From: RDYZ01 sp964518905
Lineage (GTDB): Bacteria > Cyanobacteriota > Cyanobacteriia > Cyanobacteriales > Geitlerinemataceae
NCBI GenBank assembly: GCA_964518905.1
Contig: CAZFJL010000010.1
Coordinates: 26,412 to 90,411, forward strand
Length of the DNA stretch: 64,000 bases
Direction of reading: 5' to 3'
Of this stretch, positions 19,860 through 29,750 are shown piece by piece; positions within the stretch are counted from its first letter, which is position 1, and each line of letters starts with the position of its first letter. The position numbers were made by a program, and so were the translations under genes. The notes beneath the pieces were generated by a model, which worked only from the letters and a program-made list of their open reading frames with translations, was not told where the DNA came from and made no database searches.

Positions 19860-20671
19860 TGAAGGCAAAATGCTAAAAGAAGTGCAAGGTGGAAGAATTA
19901 CCCAAACGACTCCGTCGCCCTCCATGCAGGAGATCGTCGGACGATCGCAACATCCGTCAGCCAAAGCCGACCGAGCCGATCGCGGTGAAGTCGCTCAAAA
20001 AAATAGTTGAGGAAAAACGATTCAGAACGTGATGGTTTTGTCTCGCTTCCGTTACCCGAATCTTAAGGCTTAATTTCGTTCTCGATCTCAGTGAATTCAC
20101 TTGAATTGCCTATTTTTTCTGTCACAGTATCCTGACAAAAAAGGGGTCTCAGCCCACGTCTCGATCGCTTGAACCTTGCTTGTTTCTGTCCTTAAAACGA
20201 AGGTAAAAATCGCTGAAACCATTGAAATATCGTGATACTTCGCTAAAAAAAGCGATGAAATCACGCTGGAGGGTCTGACTCTGAATTATTCGATTTTGGA
20301 AGAAATTGTCAAAACAGAGCGAAATTGCCTCGATCGGGCGACCTGTTATTTTCGGGGCGATCGCAAGGCTGAATTCGCTAATTTTCTTGGCTCGGCCAAT
20401 CTCTAACAGAAGATAAGGATCAAGCCTCCGACACCCAGGTTCTGACCCGCTGCGGTTTGCTTATGATGTGTGCTGGCGACTTTCTGACGCCAATCACGTC
20501 TATTTTTCTACAGACAGGTGCACGAGATTCAAGGGATGATGATGGGTATCTGAATCGGATCGGTTGATTACGATCGAGCCTCGCTCTAGAGACTTCTAGA
20601 GATCGATCCGCAGATTAATCCGCTCATCGCCCGTCCTGCCCGCCCATCCAGGAATCACCACCGCGATCGTC
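19860..20671. other. Divergent intergenic region upstream of the giant gene
   Basis: About 800 bases separate the divergently read giant gene and the conserved gene at 20672, so promoters for both should lie here. No coding frame is convincing. One hairpin is visible at 20231-20265 (cgtgat..tcgct / agcga..atcacg around an A-rich loop), without a T tract. I see no DnaA-box cluster. Confidence 0.5.
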
Positions 20672-21454
20672 ATGCTGTCAAACGAAACCTTCGACTCCGA
20701 TGCGGTCTTCTCGCGCCTGCCCGGAGAAGTTCGATCGTGGGTTAGCTCGTTGCAATGGAACGAACGCCGCTACGTCCTGTCGCTCTGCCATGTCCTCTGC
20801 GCCGCGCCGCCCAGCGTTCAGGCCGAATTCCTCGACGAATACACCGCCGATGGCCTCGTCTTTCGCCTGCTCGACGACTACGATACCCAGCGCAAAGTCG
20901 AGCGACATTTGCAATTTTTCCGGATCGAAACGACCCTAACGGAAACCCTGCTGCGTAAATACATCCGTCAGTTTTATATCCACTGCGCCCAGGATCTCCA
21001 TCGCCAGCCCGAGCAGTATCTACAAATTGCCGTCAAGCTGATGAGCAGTTCGGAAGAAAGCAATAACGCCTTTAATTACACCCTCGGGTTCGAGCTGCTG
21101 AAAATGATGTTTCGGATGAGCTGGATGCAACAGGAACGGCTGTATCGCTTGCAGAAAAATCAAGAAGAATTCATGCGGGGCTATATTAAGCCGATCCAGA
21201 CGGCGCATCGGATTAATGGCATCATCGTGCCGCGCGATAAAAATAAATTCTTCGCTCGCCGCGACTATTATATTCAGACTCCCGAAATTCCGACCCGTAA
21301 GCTGGTGGAACTTGTGATGGCGACGTTTCCGGCGAAGCAGGTCACCGATTTTGGGTTTTCCGTGATTCGTCACACCAATGCGCTGCAATTTAACTACGAC
21401 TATATTTATGCAAACGATGGCGAGGATATTCTCGGCTCGTCGGATTCGGGTTGA
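20672..21454 (+). CDS. Conserved cyanobacterial protein of unknown function, next to dnaA
   Basis: 260 residues, soluble, largely helical, with no signal or membrane segment. The run WNERRYVLSLCHVLCAAPP, the QEEFMRGYIKPIQTAHRINGI block and the C-terminal VTDFGFSVIRHTNAL are characteristic of a protein family I know only from cyanobacteria. From memory, it is sometimes labelled cobyrinic acid a,c-diamide synthase. I see no P-loop, amidotransferase or corrin-enzyme motif here to support that label. The gene runs in the same direction as dnaA, 107 bases upstream of it. That may mean co-transcription, but nothing in the sequence shows a shared function. The start is the ATG at 20672. Confidence 0.75.
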   Translation: MLSNETFDSDAVFSRLPGEVRSWVSSLQWNERRYVLSLCHVLCAAPPSVQAEFLDEYTADGLVFRLLDDYDTQRKVERHLQFFRIETTLTETLLRKYIRQFYIHCAQDLHRQPEQYLQIAVKLMSSSEESNNAFNYTLGFELLKMMFRMSWMQQERLYRLQKNQEEFMRGYIKPIQTAHRINGIIVPRDKNKFFARRDYYIQTPEIPTRKLVELVMATFPAKQVTDFGFSVIRHTNALQFNYDYIYANDGEDILGSSDSG

Positions 21455-21561
21455 TGATGATTTGCCGATCGCATCGCACACGGGAGGGAGCGCGGCGCTA
21501 CACTTGACCTACTGTTTGCCCGCCTGAATCCTTTTGCATCGCTCCGATCGCATCGTTATTT

Positions 21562-22926
21562 GTGACTACAACCCTCGAAAAAACTTGGAATAGCGTTCTG
21601 GATCGACTGCAACAGCAACTGAGTCCGCCAACGTTTGAAACCTGGCTGGCGGAAACCGAGGCCGAACAGTTTGACGGCAAGCGGTTGACGGTGCGCGTCC
21701 CGAATCCGTTTGCGCGAAACTGGCTGCAAAAGTATTACTTAGAGGCGATCGCGACGGCAGTGAGCGAGACGATCGGCTATATGGTCGAGGTGGAGCTGAC
21801 GCTTGATCCGGCCTCCAATGGCAGCATCGCCGATGCGGTGATCTGGCCGCAACCGGGACGCGAGCCGAAACGCCCGCCGATCGCGCCGAACTCAGCACGA
21901 TTCTCAGACCTCAACAGCAAGTACATTTTTTCGCGGTTTGTGGTCGGTGCGAATAGCCGGATGGCACACGCGGCGGCGCTCGCGGTGGCGGAGTATCCCG
22001 GACGCGAGTTTAATCCGCTGTTTCTCTGTGGTGGCGTCGGTCTGGGCAAAACGCATCTGATGCAGGCGATCGGGCATTATCGCCTCGATGCCAATCCCGA
22101 CACGAAAATCTTTTACGTCTCGACCGAACGGTTTACGAATGACCTCATCGACGCGATCCGCCGCGACAGTATGCAAGAGTTTCGCCAGCATTATCGCGAA
22201 GCCGATGTGTTGCTCGTGGATGATATCCAGTTTATCGAAAGCAAGGAGTACACCCAGGAAGAGTTTTTTCACACCTTTAATGCGCTGCATGAAGCGGGCA
22301 AACAGGTCGTGCTGGCGAGCGATCGTCCGCCGAATCAAATCCCCTGTCTACAAGCGCGGCTCTGTTCGCGCTTTTCGATGGGGCTGATTGCCGACATTCA
22401 AACGCCCGACCTGGAAACGCGCATGGCGATCTTGCAAAAGAAAGCCGAATACGAAAACATGCGCCTGCCGCGCGACATCATCGAGTACATCGCCACCAAC
22501 TACAAGTCGAATATTCGCGAGCTCGAAGGGGCGCTGATTCGAGCGGTGGCCTACATTTCCCTGTCGGGTTTGCCGCTGCGGGTGGAAAATATTGCGCCCA
22601 TTCTCAATCCACAACTGGCGATCGTGGCGGCACGTCCGGCGTCGGTGTTGGAGGCCGTATCACTAGAAATGAACGTCTCGATCGACGATCTCAAAAGCGC
22701 CTCACGACGGCGGGAAATCAGCCAAGCGCGACAGTTAGCGATGTACCTGATGCGCCAGCATACCAATCTCAGCTTTCCGAAAATCGGCGAAGAGTTCGGC
22801 GGCAAAGATCATACGACAGTGCTGTATAGCTGCGAAAAAATCTCGCAGCGGCTCGAAAAAGAGCCGAGCTTGGTGAAACTGCTCGATCGCGTCAACGAAC
22901 GCCTACGCACCATGCCCCCCAGCTAG
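21562..22926 (+). CDS. dnaA: Chromosomal replication initiator DnaA
   Basis: 454 residues with the four DnaA domains. Domain I starts TLEKTWNSVLDRLQQQL and contains the usual FETWL; a short linker follows. The AAA+ domain carries Walker A (GVGLGKTHLMQAIG), Walker B (LLVDDIQFI) and a sensor region (LQARLCSRFSMGL, arginine finger area). The C-terminal helix-turn-helix has the signature GGKDHTTVLYSCEKI for DnaA-box recognition. It binds ATP and opens the origin; in many cyanobacteria dnaA is not linked to a strong origin and can be dispensable. Translation starts at GTG 21562, where homology begins. I found no cluster of TTATCCACA-type boxes around the gene, and dnaN is not adjacent. Confidence 0.97.
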   Translation: MTTTLEKTWNSVLDRLQQQLSPPTFETWLAETEAEQFDGKRLTVRVPNPFARNWLQKYYLEAIATAVSETIGYMVEVELTLDPASNGSIADAVIWPQPGREPKRPPIAPNSARFSDLNSKYIFSRFVVGANSRMAHAAALAVAEYPGREFNPLFLCGGVGLGKTHLMQAIGHYRLDANPDTKIFYVSTERFTNDLIDAIRRDSMQEFRQHYREADVLLVDDIQFIESKEYTQEEFFHTFNALHEAGKQVVLASDRPPNQIPCLQARLCSRFSMGLIADIQTPDLETRMAILQKKAEYENMRLPRDIIEYIATNYKSNIRELEGALIRAVAYISLSGLPLRVENIAPILNPQLAIVAARPASVLEAVSLEMNVSIDDLKSASRRREISQARQLAMYLMRQHTNLSFPKIGEEFGGKDHTTVLYSCEKISQRLEKEPSLVKLLDRVNERLRTMPPS

Positions 22927-22939
22927 CTAAACCGATCCC

Positions 22940-23386
22940 CTAGCTATACTGCAACTCCAACGTTGCATCCATCGCACAGATCAAATGTAGCCCCTCCATG
23001 ATGCCGCTCGACAACGCATAGCGCTGATCATCCAGACGATGTAGCGTCTCGAAGCCACTGCGGCGCTGCTTATCGTTAATCGCCCAGTAGCGCTGCACGA
23101 TCGACTCCGGCGTAATCCAGCCCTCCCCCTCAACCTTGCCCAACTCCGAGTGTTGCAACACAAACGTGTACTGACATTCGCCACTATCCAACCGCCCGCG
23201 ATATTGCAGCGTAATCGCCTCGCGCTCCGCCTTAGGAAAGGTGAACTGCGTCACCATACTGAACCACTCATCCTGACTCCAGGCGACAATGACGCGACCC
23301 ACCACCTGAATCGGAGGGGAATTGCGCTCAAGCCAATTCCCTTGGAGTTTCCAGCGGCCTTGTTCGAGGAGAAAGGTATGGGACAC
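22940..23386 (-). CDS. Conserved hypothetical protein (cyanobacterial)
   Basis: 148 residues, no signal, no membrane segment. It is rich in beta-strand pattern and aromatic residues: it starts MSHTFLLEQGRWKLQGNWLE, then VVGRVIVAWSQDEWFSMVTQ and a lipocalin-like or heme-pocket-like alternation through ITLQYRGRLDSGECQYTFVL and GEGWITPESIVQRYW. I recognise it only as a conserved cyanobacterial hypothetical; a small beta-barrel is a reasonable guess. It is convergent with dnaA, with only 13 bases between the stops. Confidence 0.7.
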   Translation of the reverse strand: MSHTFLLEQGRWKLQGNWLERNSPPIQVVGRVIVAWSQDEWFSMVTQFTFPKAEREAITLQYRGRLDSGECQYTFVLQHSELGKVEGEGWITPESIVQRYWAINDKQRRSGFETLHRLDDQRYALSSGIMEGLHLICAMDATLELQYS

Positions 23387-23530
23387 GGTAATGCAGAGAC
23401 GGAACAGTTAAAGGGCGGGATTGTAAAGAGTGCGCTAGTTATGTAGACGTCGGCTGATCATAATTTTTTCAGAACAGTACTTGAAATGTGACCCTGTATT
23501 CGGAATCTTACGAGATTTGGGGGGATTCTG

Positions 23531-24838
23531 CTAGACGGTTGCTCCTGATGGGGATGGTGAGGCGATATCGCCCAGCAGGACGGAATGGGTCGCGCCGGTA
23601 ACGCTAGGAAGATTGCCGGGAATGTCGTGCCAGCGCCAGTAGGCCAAGACCGCGAAAGCGATCGCTTCTTTACTGTCGGCATCTAGGCCGACATCATCGG
23701 TCGTCTGGACGCGGCAAGAGGAGCCGAGCTGCACTTGGAGGCGCTGGCGAAGGTAGGTATTACGGCTGCCGCCACCGCAAAGCAGAACACGATCGGGCAG
23801 TGCGGGCAAAAAGCGACGATAGCTGTCGGCGACGGAGGTTGCGGTGAGTTCGGTCAGGGTGGCGATCGTGTCGGCGGGGTCGAGGTCGAACGAATGCGCG
23901 TCGCTGAGACAGGTTTGGGTGAACTCTAGGCCGAAGTATTCGCGTCCGGTGGATTTGGGTGGCCGCTGTGCAAAAAATGGATCGCTTAACCAACGATCGA
24001 GCAGTGGCTGACAGATTCGTCCGGTGGCGGCCCAGGCTCCATCACAGTCAAATGTTTTCTGACCCTGACTTAACAGGTGTACCGCGAGGTCGATTAACAA
24101 GTTGCCAGGGCCGGTATCCCAGCCGCGAATATCGCGATCGAAGCCCTGTTCTAATGACGAATTATAGGTCTCGGAAGTTGTGCCTCTGGCGATCGTGCCG
24201 GAGAGATGGCGTAGACGTGGGATATAGGTCACATTACCGATACCGCCTAGATTCTGAACGCAGGTGGTTTGCGCCATGTGGCCGAGAAGACAGGCATCGA
24301 CACGTGGCACGAGGGGAGCACCTTGGCCTCCGGCGGCAATATCGGCGGCGCGAAAGTTGCTAATGGTGGGAATGCCGGTGATGTGGGCGATCGTGGTTCC
24401 GCGTCCGAGTTGCAGGCTGTAGCCCAGGCGATCGAGTTGGCGGGCGGGCGGGTCCAGGTCGGGAACTGAGGAATGCGGCGATCCATTGTCGGTCAGAGAA
24501 GAGAGAGAGAGGGGATTGAGGGTCGGACGGGGGGGGCAGTGGTACACCGTTTGACCGTGGGAGCCGATCAGTTCTGCGGGGGGATGATCGGCCTGAACGG
24601 CGATCGCCGCCTGGGCAAAGGCCGTGGCGATCGCATCATCGCAGTCGGCAAGGTCTGCTAGTGCGATCGGTTCACCACCGGCTAGGTCAAGAATTTGTTG
24701 GCGTAAGGAGGCGCTGTAGGGAACGGTCTGAGCCGCAATGAGTTCGATTTTAAGATCATGATCTCCGCCATGCAGCTCAACCAGAGCGGCATCAATGCCG
24801 TCTACGGACGTACCGCTCATCAAACCAATCACGCGCAT
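23531..24838 (-). CDS. anmK: Anhydro-N-acetylmuramic acid kinase
   Basis: 435 residues. The N-terminus MRVIGLMSGTSVDGIDAALV is the AnmK signature, with the phosphate-binding MSGTSxDGxD. Further conserved blocks are ELIGSHGQTVYHCPP, QNLGGIGNVTYIP, GWDTGPGNLLID and DRVLLCGGGSRN. The enzyme opens the 1,6-anhydro ring of anhMurNAc and phosphorylates it to MurNAc-6-P in peptidoglycan recycling (ATP-dependent, cytoplasmic). It is longer than the usual ~370 residues, mainly through an insert near NPLSLSSLTDNGSPHSSVP and a second near the middle. No other recycling genes (murQ, nagZ) are in the window. It is divergent from the malic enzyme gene. Confidence 0.95.
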   Translation of the reverse strand: MRVIGLMSGTSVDGIDAALVELHGGDHDLKIELIAAQTVPYSASLRQQILDLAGGEPIALADLADCDDAIATAFAQAAIAVQADHPPAELIGSHGQTVYHCPPRPTLNPLSLSSLTDNGSPHSSVPDLDPPARQLDRLGYSLQLGRGTTIAHITGIPTISNFRAADIAAGGQGAPLVPRVDACLLGHMAQTTCVQNLGGIGNVTYIPRLRHLSGTIARGTTSETYNSSLEQGFDRDIRGWDTGPGNLLIDLAVHLLSQGQKTFDCDGAWAATGRICQPLLDRWLSDPFFAQRPPKSTGREYFGLEFTQTCLSDAHSFDLDPADTIATLTELTATSVADSYRRFLPALPDRVLLCGGGSRNTYLRQRLQVQLGSSCRVQTTDDVGLDADSKEAIAFAVLAYWRWHDIPGNLPSVTGATHSVLLGDIASPSPSGATV

Positions 24839-25004
24839 AGATTTAACCGATTCAACAGAAAATTAAGGGCAAAAATAAAGCTGATTGTGCATCATCCACT
24901 CGCTCATAAGACTGTTAAAGTTAACAGGAAATTACGCAAGCCCGTCCGCTTCATCCAGCTTGCATCACCGTTATCACCGCGAGCCCGCTCGCCCGACTTT
25001 CACC

Positions 25005-26396
25005 ATGGTAGAACTCACTCCTAACCCTAGTTATAGCTTGACGCTGCGCTGTCAAATCCCGAATCAGTCGGGAATGTTAGCCAATATCGTCAATGCCGTT
25101 GCAGCGGTCGGCGGTAGCCTCGGGCAAATTGACTTGATTGAGCAAACTCATAAAGTCGCGATTCGCGAAATTACGGTCAATGCCTCAAGTACCGAGCACG
25201 CTGACAAAATCGTTGATGCGATTAAAGCGGTTCCGGATATGAATCTGATTGATGTGTACGATCGCACATTTAACCTCCATCGCGGCGGCAAGATTCGCAT
25301 CGATAGTAAGCTCTCGCTCAAGCGTCAGGATGATCTGGCGATGGCTTATACGCCCGGTGTGGGTCGTGTCTGTCGCGCGATCGCTGAAGATCCCGATCTG
25401 GTCTATACCCTAACAATCAAAAGCAACACCGTGGCGATCGTCACCGATGGTAGCGCCGTCCTCGGTCTCGGAAATCTAGGGCCTGAAGCCGCGATGCCGG
25501 TGATGGAAGGCAAGGCGATGCTATTCAAAGAGTTTGCGGGGATCGATGCGTTCCCCGTATGTCTCGACACCCAGGATGTAGACGAGATCGTCGAAACGGT
25601 ATGTCGCATCGCGCCGGTGTTTGGTGGCGTCAACCTGGAAGATATCGCCGCGCCGCGCTGTTTTGAAATCGAGAAACGCCTACGCGAACGTCTCGATATT
25701 CCCGTCTTTCACGATGACCAACACGGCACGGCGATCGTCACCCTCGCCGCCCTGTTCAACGCGCTGCGCGTCGTCGATAAAGAACTTGCGAAGACCAAAA
25801 TTGTGATTAACGGTGCGGGAGCCGCAGGCGTCGCGATCGCCCGTCTGCTGCTCAAGGCCGGATCGACAAACACCTTGATGTGTGACTCCAAGGGCATCAT
25901 CTCCAAATCGCGCACCGATATTAACGAGCAAAAACGCGAATTTGCCAGCGATGAAACCGGTCTGTTAGTCGATGCCGTGCGCGATGCCGATATCTTCATC
26001 GGGGTCAGCGCTCCCGGTGTGCTTACCCGCGAGATGGTGCAGTCGATGGCTCCGAAGTCGATCGTCATGGCGATGGCCAACCCGATCCCCGAAATTCAGC
26101 CCGAGCTGATCCAGGGCGATGCAGCGGTGATCGCCACCGGACGCAGCGACTATCCCAACCAAATCAATAACGTGCTGGCGTTCCCCGGTATTTTCCGAGG
26201 TGCGCTCGATTGTCGCGCCGTGGATCTGACCACGAACATGTACCTCGAAGCGGCCAGCGCGATCGCCTCGTTGATCTCACCGACCCAGGTCGCGGCGGAC
26301 AACATCGTACCGTCGGTATTCGATGAGCGCGTCGTTGTCGCCGTCGCCGCCGCCGTGCAGCGAGCCGCCCGCCAAGAGGGAATCGCCCGCTGCTAG
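25005..26396 (+). CDS. NAD(P)-dependent malic enzyme with N-terminal ACT domain
   Basis: 463 residues from the ATG at 25005. Residues ~10-85 are an ACT regulatory domain (LTLRCQIPNQSGMLANIV, then GGSLGQIDLIEQ). Residues ~95-230 are the malic enzyme N-domain with AMAYTPGVGRVCRAIA and FHDDQHGTAIV (metal and substrate Asp residues). The rest is a Rossmann domain with INGAGAAGVAIARLLLKAG and MAMANPIPEIQPE. It decarboxylates malate to pyruvate, making NAD(P)H; the ACT module points to allosteric control by a small metabolite. In-frame codons upstream (to 24885) look non-homologous. A 15-bp-stem hairpin follows the stop. Confidence 0.93.
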   Translation: MVELTPNPSYSLTLRCQIPNQSGMLANIVNAVAAVGGSLGQIDLIEQTHKVAIREITVNASSTEHADKIVDAIKAVPDMNLIDVYDRTFNLHRGGKIRIDSKLSLKRQDDLAMAYTPGVGRVCRAIAEDPDLVYTLTIKSNTVAIVTDGSAVLGLGNLGPEAAMPVMEGKAMLFKEFAGIDAFPVCLDTQDVDEIVETVCRIAPVFGGVNLEDIAAPRCFEIEKRLRERLDIPVFHDDQHGTAIVTLAALFNALRVVDKELAKTKIVINGAGAAGVAIARLLLKAGSTNTLMCDSKGIISKSRTDINEQKREFASDETGLLVDAVRDADIFIGVSAPGVLTREMVQSMAPKSIVMAMANPIPEIQPELIQGDAAVIATGRSDYPNQINNVLAFPGIFRGALDCRAVDLTTNMYLEAASAIASLISPTQVAADNIVPSVFDERVVVAVAAAVQRAARQEGIARC

Positions 26397-26404
26397 GTGA
26401 CTTC

Positions 26405-26437
26405 AGACCTTTGAGGTTTTGGAAACCTCAAAGGTCT
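26405..26437. terminator. Hairpin between convergent malic enzyme and sulfatase genes
   Basis: Perfect 15-base arms (26405-26419 and 26423-26437, agacctttgaggttt and its complement) with a 3-base loop, directly after the malic enzyme stop and before the sulfatase stop on the other strand. It probably acts in both directions. No T tract is visible. Confidence 0.65.
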
Positions 26438-26476
26438 CGCTTCAACGTGATCAATCCCATATTTAGCTGGGGTAAC

Positions 26477-28000
26477 TTAGCTCATGCGTAACGTCTCCCA
26501 GCCCCGACCTTGATCGAGCATTTGGCTTAACTGTGCCACCAACTCCGCCCGATCGGGATCTTCCGCAATATTGTTGTTCTCCGCCAAATCCGCTACATGG
26601 TCGAACAACATCCGCGCATACTGATCTCCCTCATCCGATCGCCACTCTGTATAGCGATAGCCGTCTACTTTGATCGAATCCCCATCCTCATAGTGACTAA
26701 ACGCGGCCTGTTTCCAGTCTAAATCCGGCTGATCGATCAAGCGCACAAAACTATCCCCCTCTAAATGCGACGGCAACTCCAGCCCGCACAGCTCGCACAG
26801 CGACGGATACAGATCCACAAACTCCGTCAACCCAGCGACCCGCCGCCCCGCCGCTTTGCCCGGAACCCGCACAATCAACGGCGACCAGAGCGACGACTCA
26901 AAATTCGTATGCTTACACCACAAACCCTGCTCGCCCAAATGCCAGCCGTGATCCCCCCACAGTACAACGATCGTCTCCTCCGCTAACTCCAGCCGATCGA
27001 CCTCCGCCAAAATTTGACCCACCAAGGCATCGGCGTAGCTCGTCGCTGCGTAATACCCGTGGATCATCGTCTTTGCCATCTCATCCGATAGCGGCCCTTC
27101 CTTCGGAATCCCCTGATAATCCCGCAACTCTCCCCAATTCGAGAACGCATTATCCGGCGTTCCCGCTGGGCGAAATGGGTTATCCGCTAGGTTGATTTGG
27201 TCGCGATCGTACATCGCCCAATACCGCTCCGGCGCATTGAACGGCAAATGTGGCTTCGTCAGCCCCACCGCCAACAAGAACCGCTCCTTCGACTCCGCAA
27301 ATCCCTTTAGTTTTTCGATCGCCTTATTCGTAATCTTGCCATCCGCATAAGCATCATCCGTCACATTCACCCGCTCAAACACAGGCCCGAGCTTAAACTT
27401 TCCCGGATTATCCAACGCCGACTGCCGACCCTCCGGTGTCATATACATCTGCTCCGCCCACATCCCCGACGGTCGCCAAGGCCGTTCACTCCAAGCATCG
27501 AGATCATCATCATGCTGGTGATACACCTTACCGAGGGAAACCGTCGTATAGCCGTTCTGCTTAAACGTCGCCGGTAAACTCGGTAGATTGGGCGCATCCT
27601 TATCTTTACTGGCGTTATACGCGCTCCCAAATATCGTCCGATCGGCTCGTAACCCCGATAAAAAGCTGGCTCGCGACGCCCCACAAATCGGGACTTGACA
27701 GTATGCCCGCTCAAATAACGTCGCTTCCTTGGCCAGCCGATCGAGATTCGGCGAAATCATGTCCGATCGCCCATAACAGCCCAACTGTGGCCGCAAATCA
27801 TCCACCACGATCGCCAACACATTCGGCGCTTTCCCCCCAGCACTCTTCGATCCCGATCCTGATTCCGATCCCGATCCTGATTCCGATCTTGATTGTAAAC
27901 CAGGAACACTACACCCCGTCAAAACCTTGCTCAACAGCGGCAAACTTGTCAGGCCGAATAAACCCCCGATCAGTTTCCGACGCGAAAAATTGCGGTTCAT
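26477..28000 (-). CDS. Sulfatase, predicted Tat-exported lipoprotein
   Basis: 507 residues. The N-terminus combines a twin-arginine motif (FSRRKLIGG) with a lipobox (VLTGC, Cys30), so export by Tat and lipid anchoring are predicted. A Ser/Gly/Glu linker encoded by an 18-bp tandem repeat (about 27850-27890) precedes the sulfatase domain. Metal-binding VVDDLRP (Asp67, Asp68) and catalytic CGASR (Cys106, to be converted to formylglycine) are present; the usual CxPSR has Ala instead of Pro. WGDHGWHLGEQG and KTTVVS-type downstream blocks resemble iduronate-2-sulfatase-like and choline-sulfatase-like enzymes. The substrate is unknown, perhaps sulfated polysaccharide. No maturase (anSME) gene is in the window. 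The gene is convergent with the malic enzyme gene. Confidence 0.88.
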   Translation of the reverse strand: MNRNFSRRKLIGGLFGLTSLPLLSKVLTGCSVPGLQSRSESGSGSESGSGSKSAGGKAPNVLAIVVDDLRPQLGCYGRSDMISPNLDRLAKEATLFERAYCQVPICGASRASFLSGLRADRTIFGSAYNASKDKDAPNLPSLPATFKQNGYTTVSLGKVYHQHDDDLDAWSERPWRPSGMWAEQMYMTPEGRQSALDNPGKFKLGPVFERVNVTDDAYADGKITNKAIEKLKGFAESKERFLLAVGLTKPHLPFNAPERYWAMYDRDQINLADNPFRPAGTPDNAFSNWGELRDYQGIPKEGPLSDEMAKTMIHGYYAATSYADALVGQILAEVDRLELAEETIVVLWGDHGWHLGEQGLWCKHTNFESSLWSPLIVRVPGKAAGRRVAGLTEFVDLYPSLCELCGLELPSHLEGDSFVRLIDQPDLDWKQAAFSHYEDGDSIKVDGYRYTEWRSDEGDQYARMLFDHVADLAENNNIAEDPDRAELVAQLSQMLDQGRGWETLRMS

Positions 28001-28566
28001 CTTGATTACCTCAAGTCTTAGAAGGTGCTTACAAAGTCTGGAAGGTCGGGGAGATCATCAAGCTCTATGGCTTGCATTCGACCATTAGATTCAATGGTTA
28101 GATTCGAGAGGAAACAAAATCACAGCAAGAGCAAAATTTCGATCAACCAAAATCCTAGAGTGTATTGATCTTAATTCGACTTTATAGAAAATAAACGTAT
28201 AGATTATCGGTGTTTCACTTCAATGCTCCGAAATTAATAAGCTGAATCTCGGTAGTATCGAAGACCTTAGACGGAGTCCTGGGTTTTCTGTGGTGGGTTT
28301 AGCCTGAGACCGAATAACTTGCAACCTAGAAGATGTGCTCTCGACATCACCGACAGCAACTAAGACCGGGATCAGTGTACTTTTGTTAAGGCTCGATCCG
28401 TTCTTGATTGCATCTTTGAGCGTTACTCCGGCGATCTTTGATGGCGTGTTCGATGCGATCAACCCCAATTAATTGCGCTTGATCGTCATCACGTACAATC
28501 CCGCGACCTACGTCAAACATCACCGGACCACAACCACTTTTTTACTCTTCATTAATAGGCATCATC
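28001..28566. other. Intergenic region before the desaturase
   Basis: About 565 bases, more A+T-rich than its neighbours, between the divergent sulfatase and desaturase genes. I see no convincing gene, RNA or repeat. A minus-strand frame of 82 codons at 28220-28468 has no recognisable features. Confidence 0.5.
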
Positions 28567-29589
28567 GTGTTAAACCCCGGTCAACAGCTCTATCGAGACC
28601 TGCGCGATCGTCTTGAAGAAACAGACTTCTTCAAGCGCAACACCGCTGACTACGTGCGCAAAATCACGACCTACGGCCTGTTGCATATCCTGTCTTACAT
28701 CGGCCTTTACGCCTGTGCTGAAACACCCTGGCGCTGGGCCGCTCTAATTGGCCTCACCCTCTCCGGCATCCAGTTTTACTACGTCAGTCATGACGCCGGA
28801 CACTACGCCATTTCCGACAACAAAAACGTCAATTTGCGCCTAGGCCATATCGGTCATACGTTTATCGCCGGTGCAAGCTTCCGTTTCTGGCAGTACAAGC
28901 ACGACCTACACCACCGCTACTGCAACGACGAAACGCGCGATCCCGACATGAATGCGTTTTTCCTCAAGCTCTACGAATCGGACGCCCGCGAACGTCCCGC
29001 CTGGGTGAACTGGGTGATTCGTAACCAAGCTGTGCTGCTCTGGGTCTTGGTGCTGTTCCATAACTTTGAGTTCCAGCGGATGAGCTGGGTGTATACCCAT
29101 CAAAACCCGGTGCGTTGTCGTGCGGAACGTGTGCTAATTCCGCTGCACGTGCTGACCTATTTGGTCATCCCGATCGCGATTCTCGGCTGGCAAATGACCC
29201 TGACGAACTACATCATTTCGGGCATGATCTCCGGCGTGATCCTGGCGAAACTGTTCGCCATTAACCACATCGGTATGCCCAGTGTTCCGAGCGATCACGG
29301 CCTGTCGTTCCTTGAGCAACAGGTGATCACGTCGCGCAACGTTGTCGTTCCGGCGCTATTTGATGACTACTTTGGCGGGCTGCACTACCAAATCGAACAT
29401 CACCTATTTCCTTGGGTATCGATCGATCGCTATCGCGCCGCCAGCCCGATCGTCAAAGCCTTTTGCCAAGAACACGGCATTGCCTACGTTGAGGAAAACT
29501 TCGGCCTTGCCCTGCTCAATGTCGAGCGTCATCTTGCCGTCATGTCCAAAACCGAGAACGCGCAGGCAGCCGTTAGCTCACTGAGTTAG
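28567..29589 (+). CDS. Front-end (delta-6-like) acyl-lipid desaturase
   Basis: 340 residues, integral membrane di-iron enzyme. Three histidine boxes are clear: HDAGH, HDLHH and QIEHH. The Gln in place of the first His of box three is the mark of front-end desaturases (delta-6/delta-5 type, such as cyanobacterial DesD). No cytochrome b5 domain is fused, which is normal for the ferredoxin-dependent cyanobacterial enzymes. Hydrophobic segments flank the boxes (YGLLHILSYIGLYA, ALIGLTLSGIQFYYV, HVLTYLVIPIAILGW, YIISGMISGVILAKL). The regioselectivity cannot be read from motifs. Translation starts at GTG 28567. A second front-end desaturase of different sequence lies at 53751. Confidence 0.88.
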   Translation: MLNPGQQLYRDLRDRLEETDFFKRNTADYVRKITTYGLLHILSYIGLYACAETPWRWAALIGLTLSGIQFYYVSHDAGHYAISDNKNVNLRLGHIGHTFIAGASFRFWQYKHDLHHRYCNDETRDPDMNAFFLKLYESDARERPAWVNWVIRNQAVLLWVLVLFHNFEFQRMSWVYTHQNPVRCRAERVLIPLHVLTYLVIPIAILGWQMTLTNYIISGMISGVILAKLFAINHIGMPSVPSDHGLSFLEQQVITSRNVVVPALFDDYFGGLHYQIEHHLFPWVSIDRYRAASPIVKAFCQEHGIAYVEENFGLALLNVERHLAVMSKTENAQAAVSSLS

Positions 29590-29750
29590 CCAGTTGTTGC
29601 GTTGACCGGCTGTTTTATTGGCCTGCTGACGTGCAAAATACGCAAGAACAGACCCTCCATCGTGATCAAACCAAGCTCTGTTTGGTGCGGTCGGATCGAG
29701 CGTGCTAAAATTAGAGGCTCGATTTTAGCCAACCCCGAAAGAAAACTACG

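Noticed and set aside
20672..21454. Cobyrinic acid a,c-diamide synthase
   Set aside because: This label is used for relatives as I recall, but no P-loop, glutaminase or corrin-enzyme motif is present.
19860..21561. Replication origin near dnaA
   Set aside because: I found no cluster of TTATCCACA-type boxes or an adjacent AT-rich unwinding region, and dnaN is absent.
28220..28468. 82-codon minus-strand frame upstream of the desaturase
   Set aside because: No family pattern, no ribosome-binding site, and it lies in an A+T-rich spacer.
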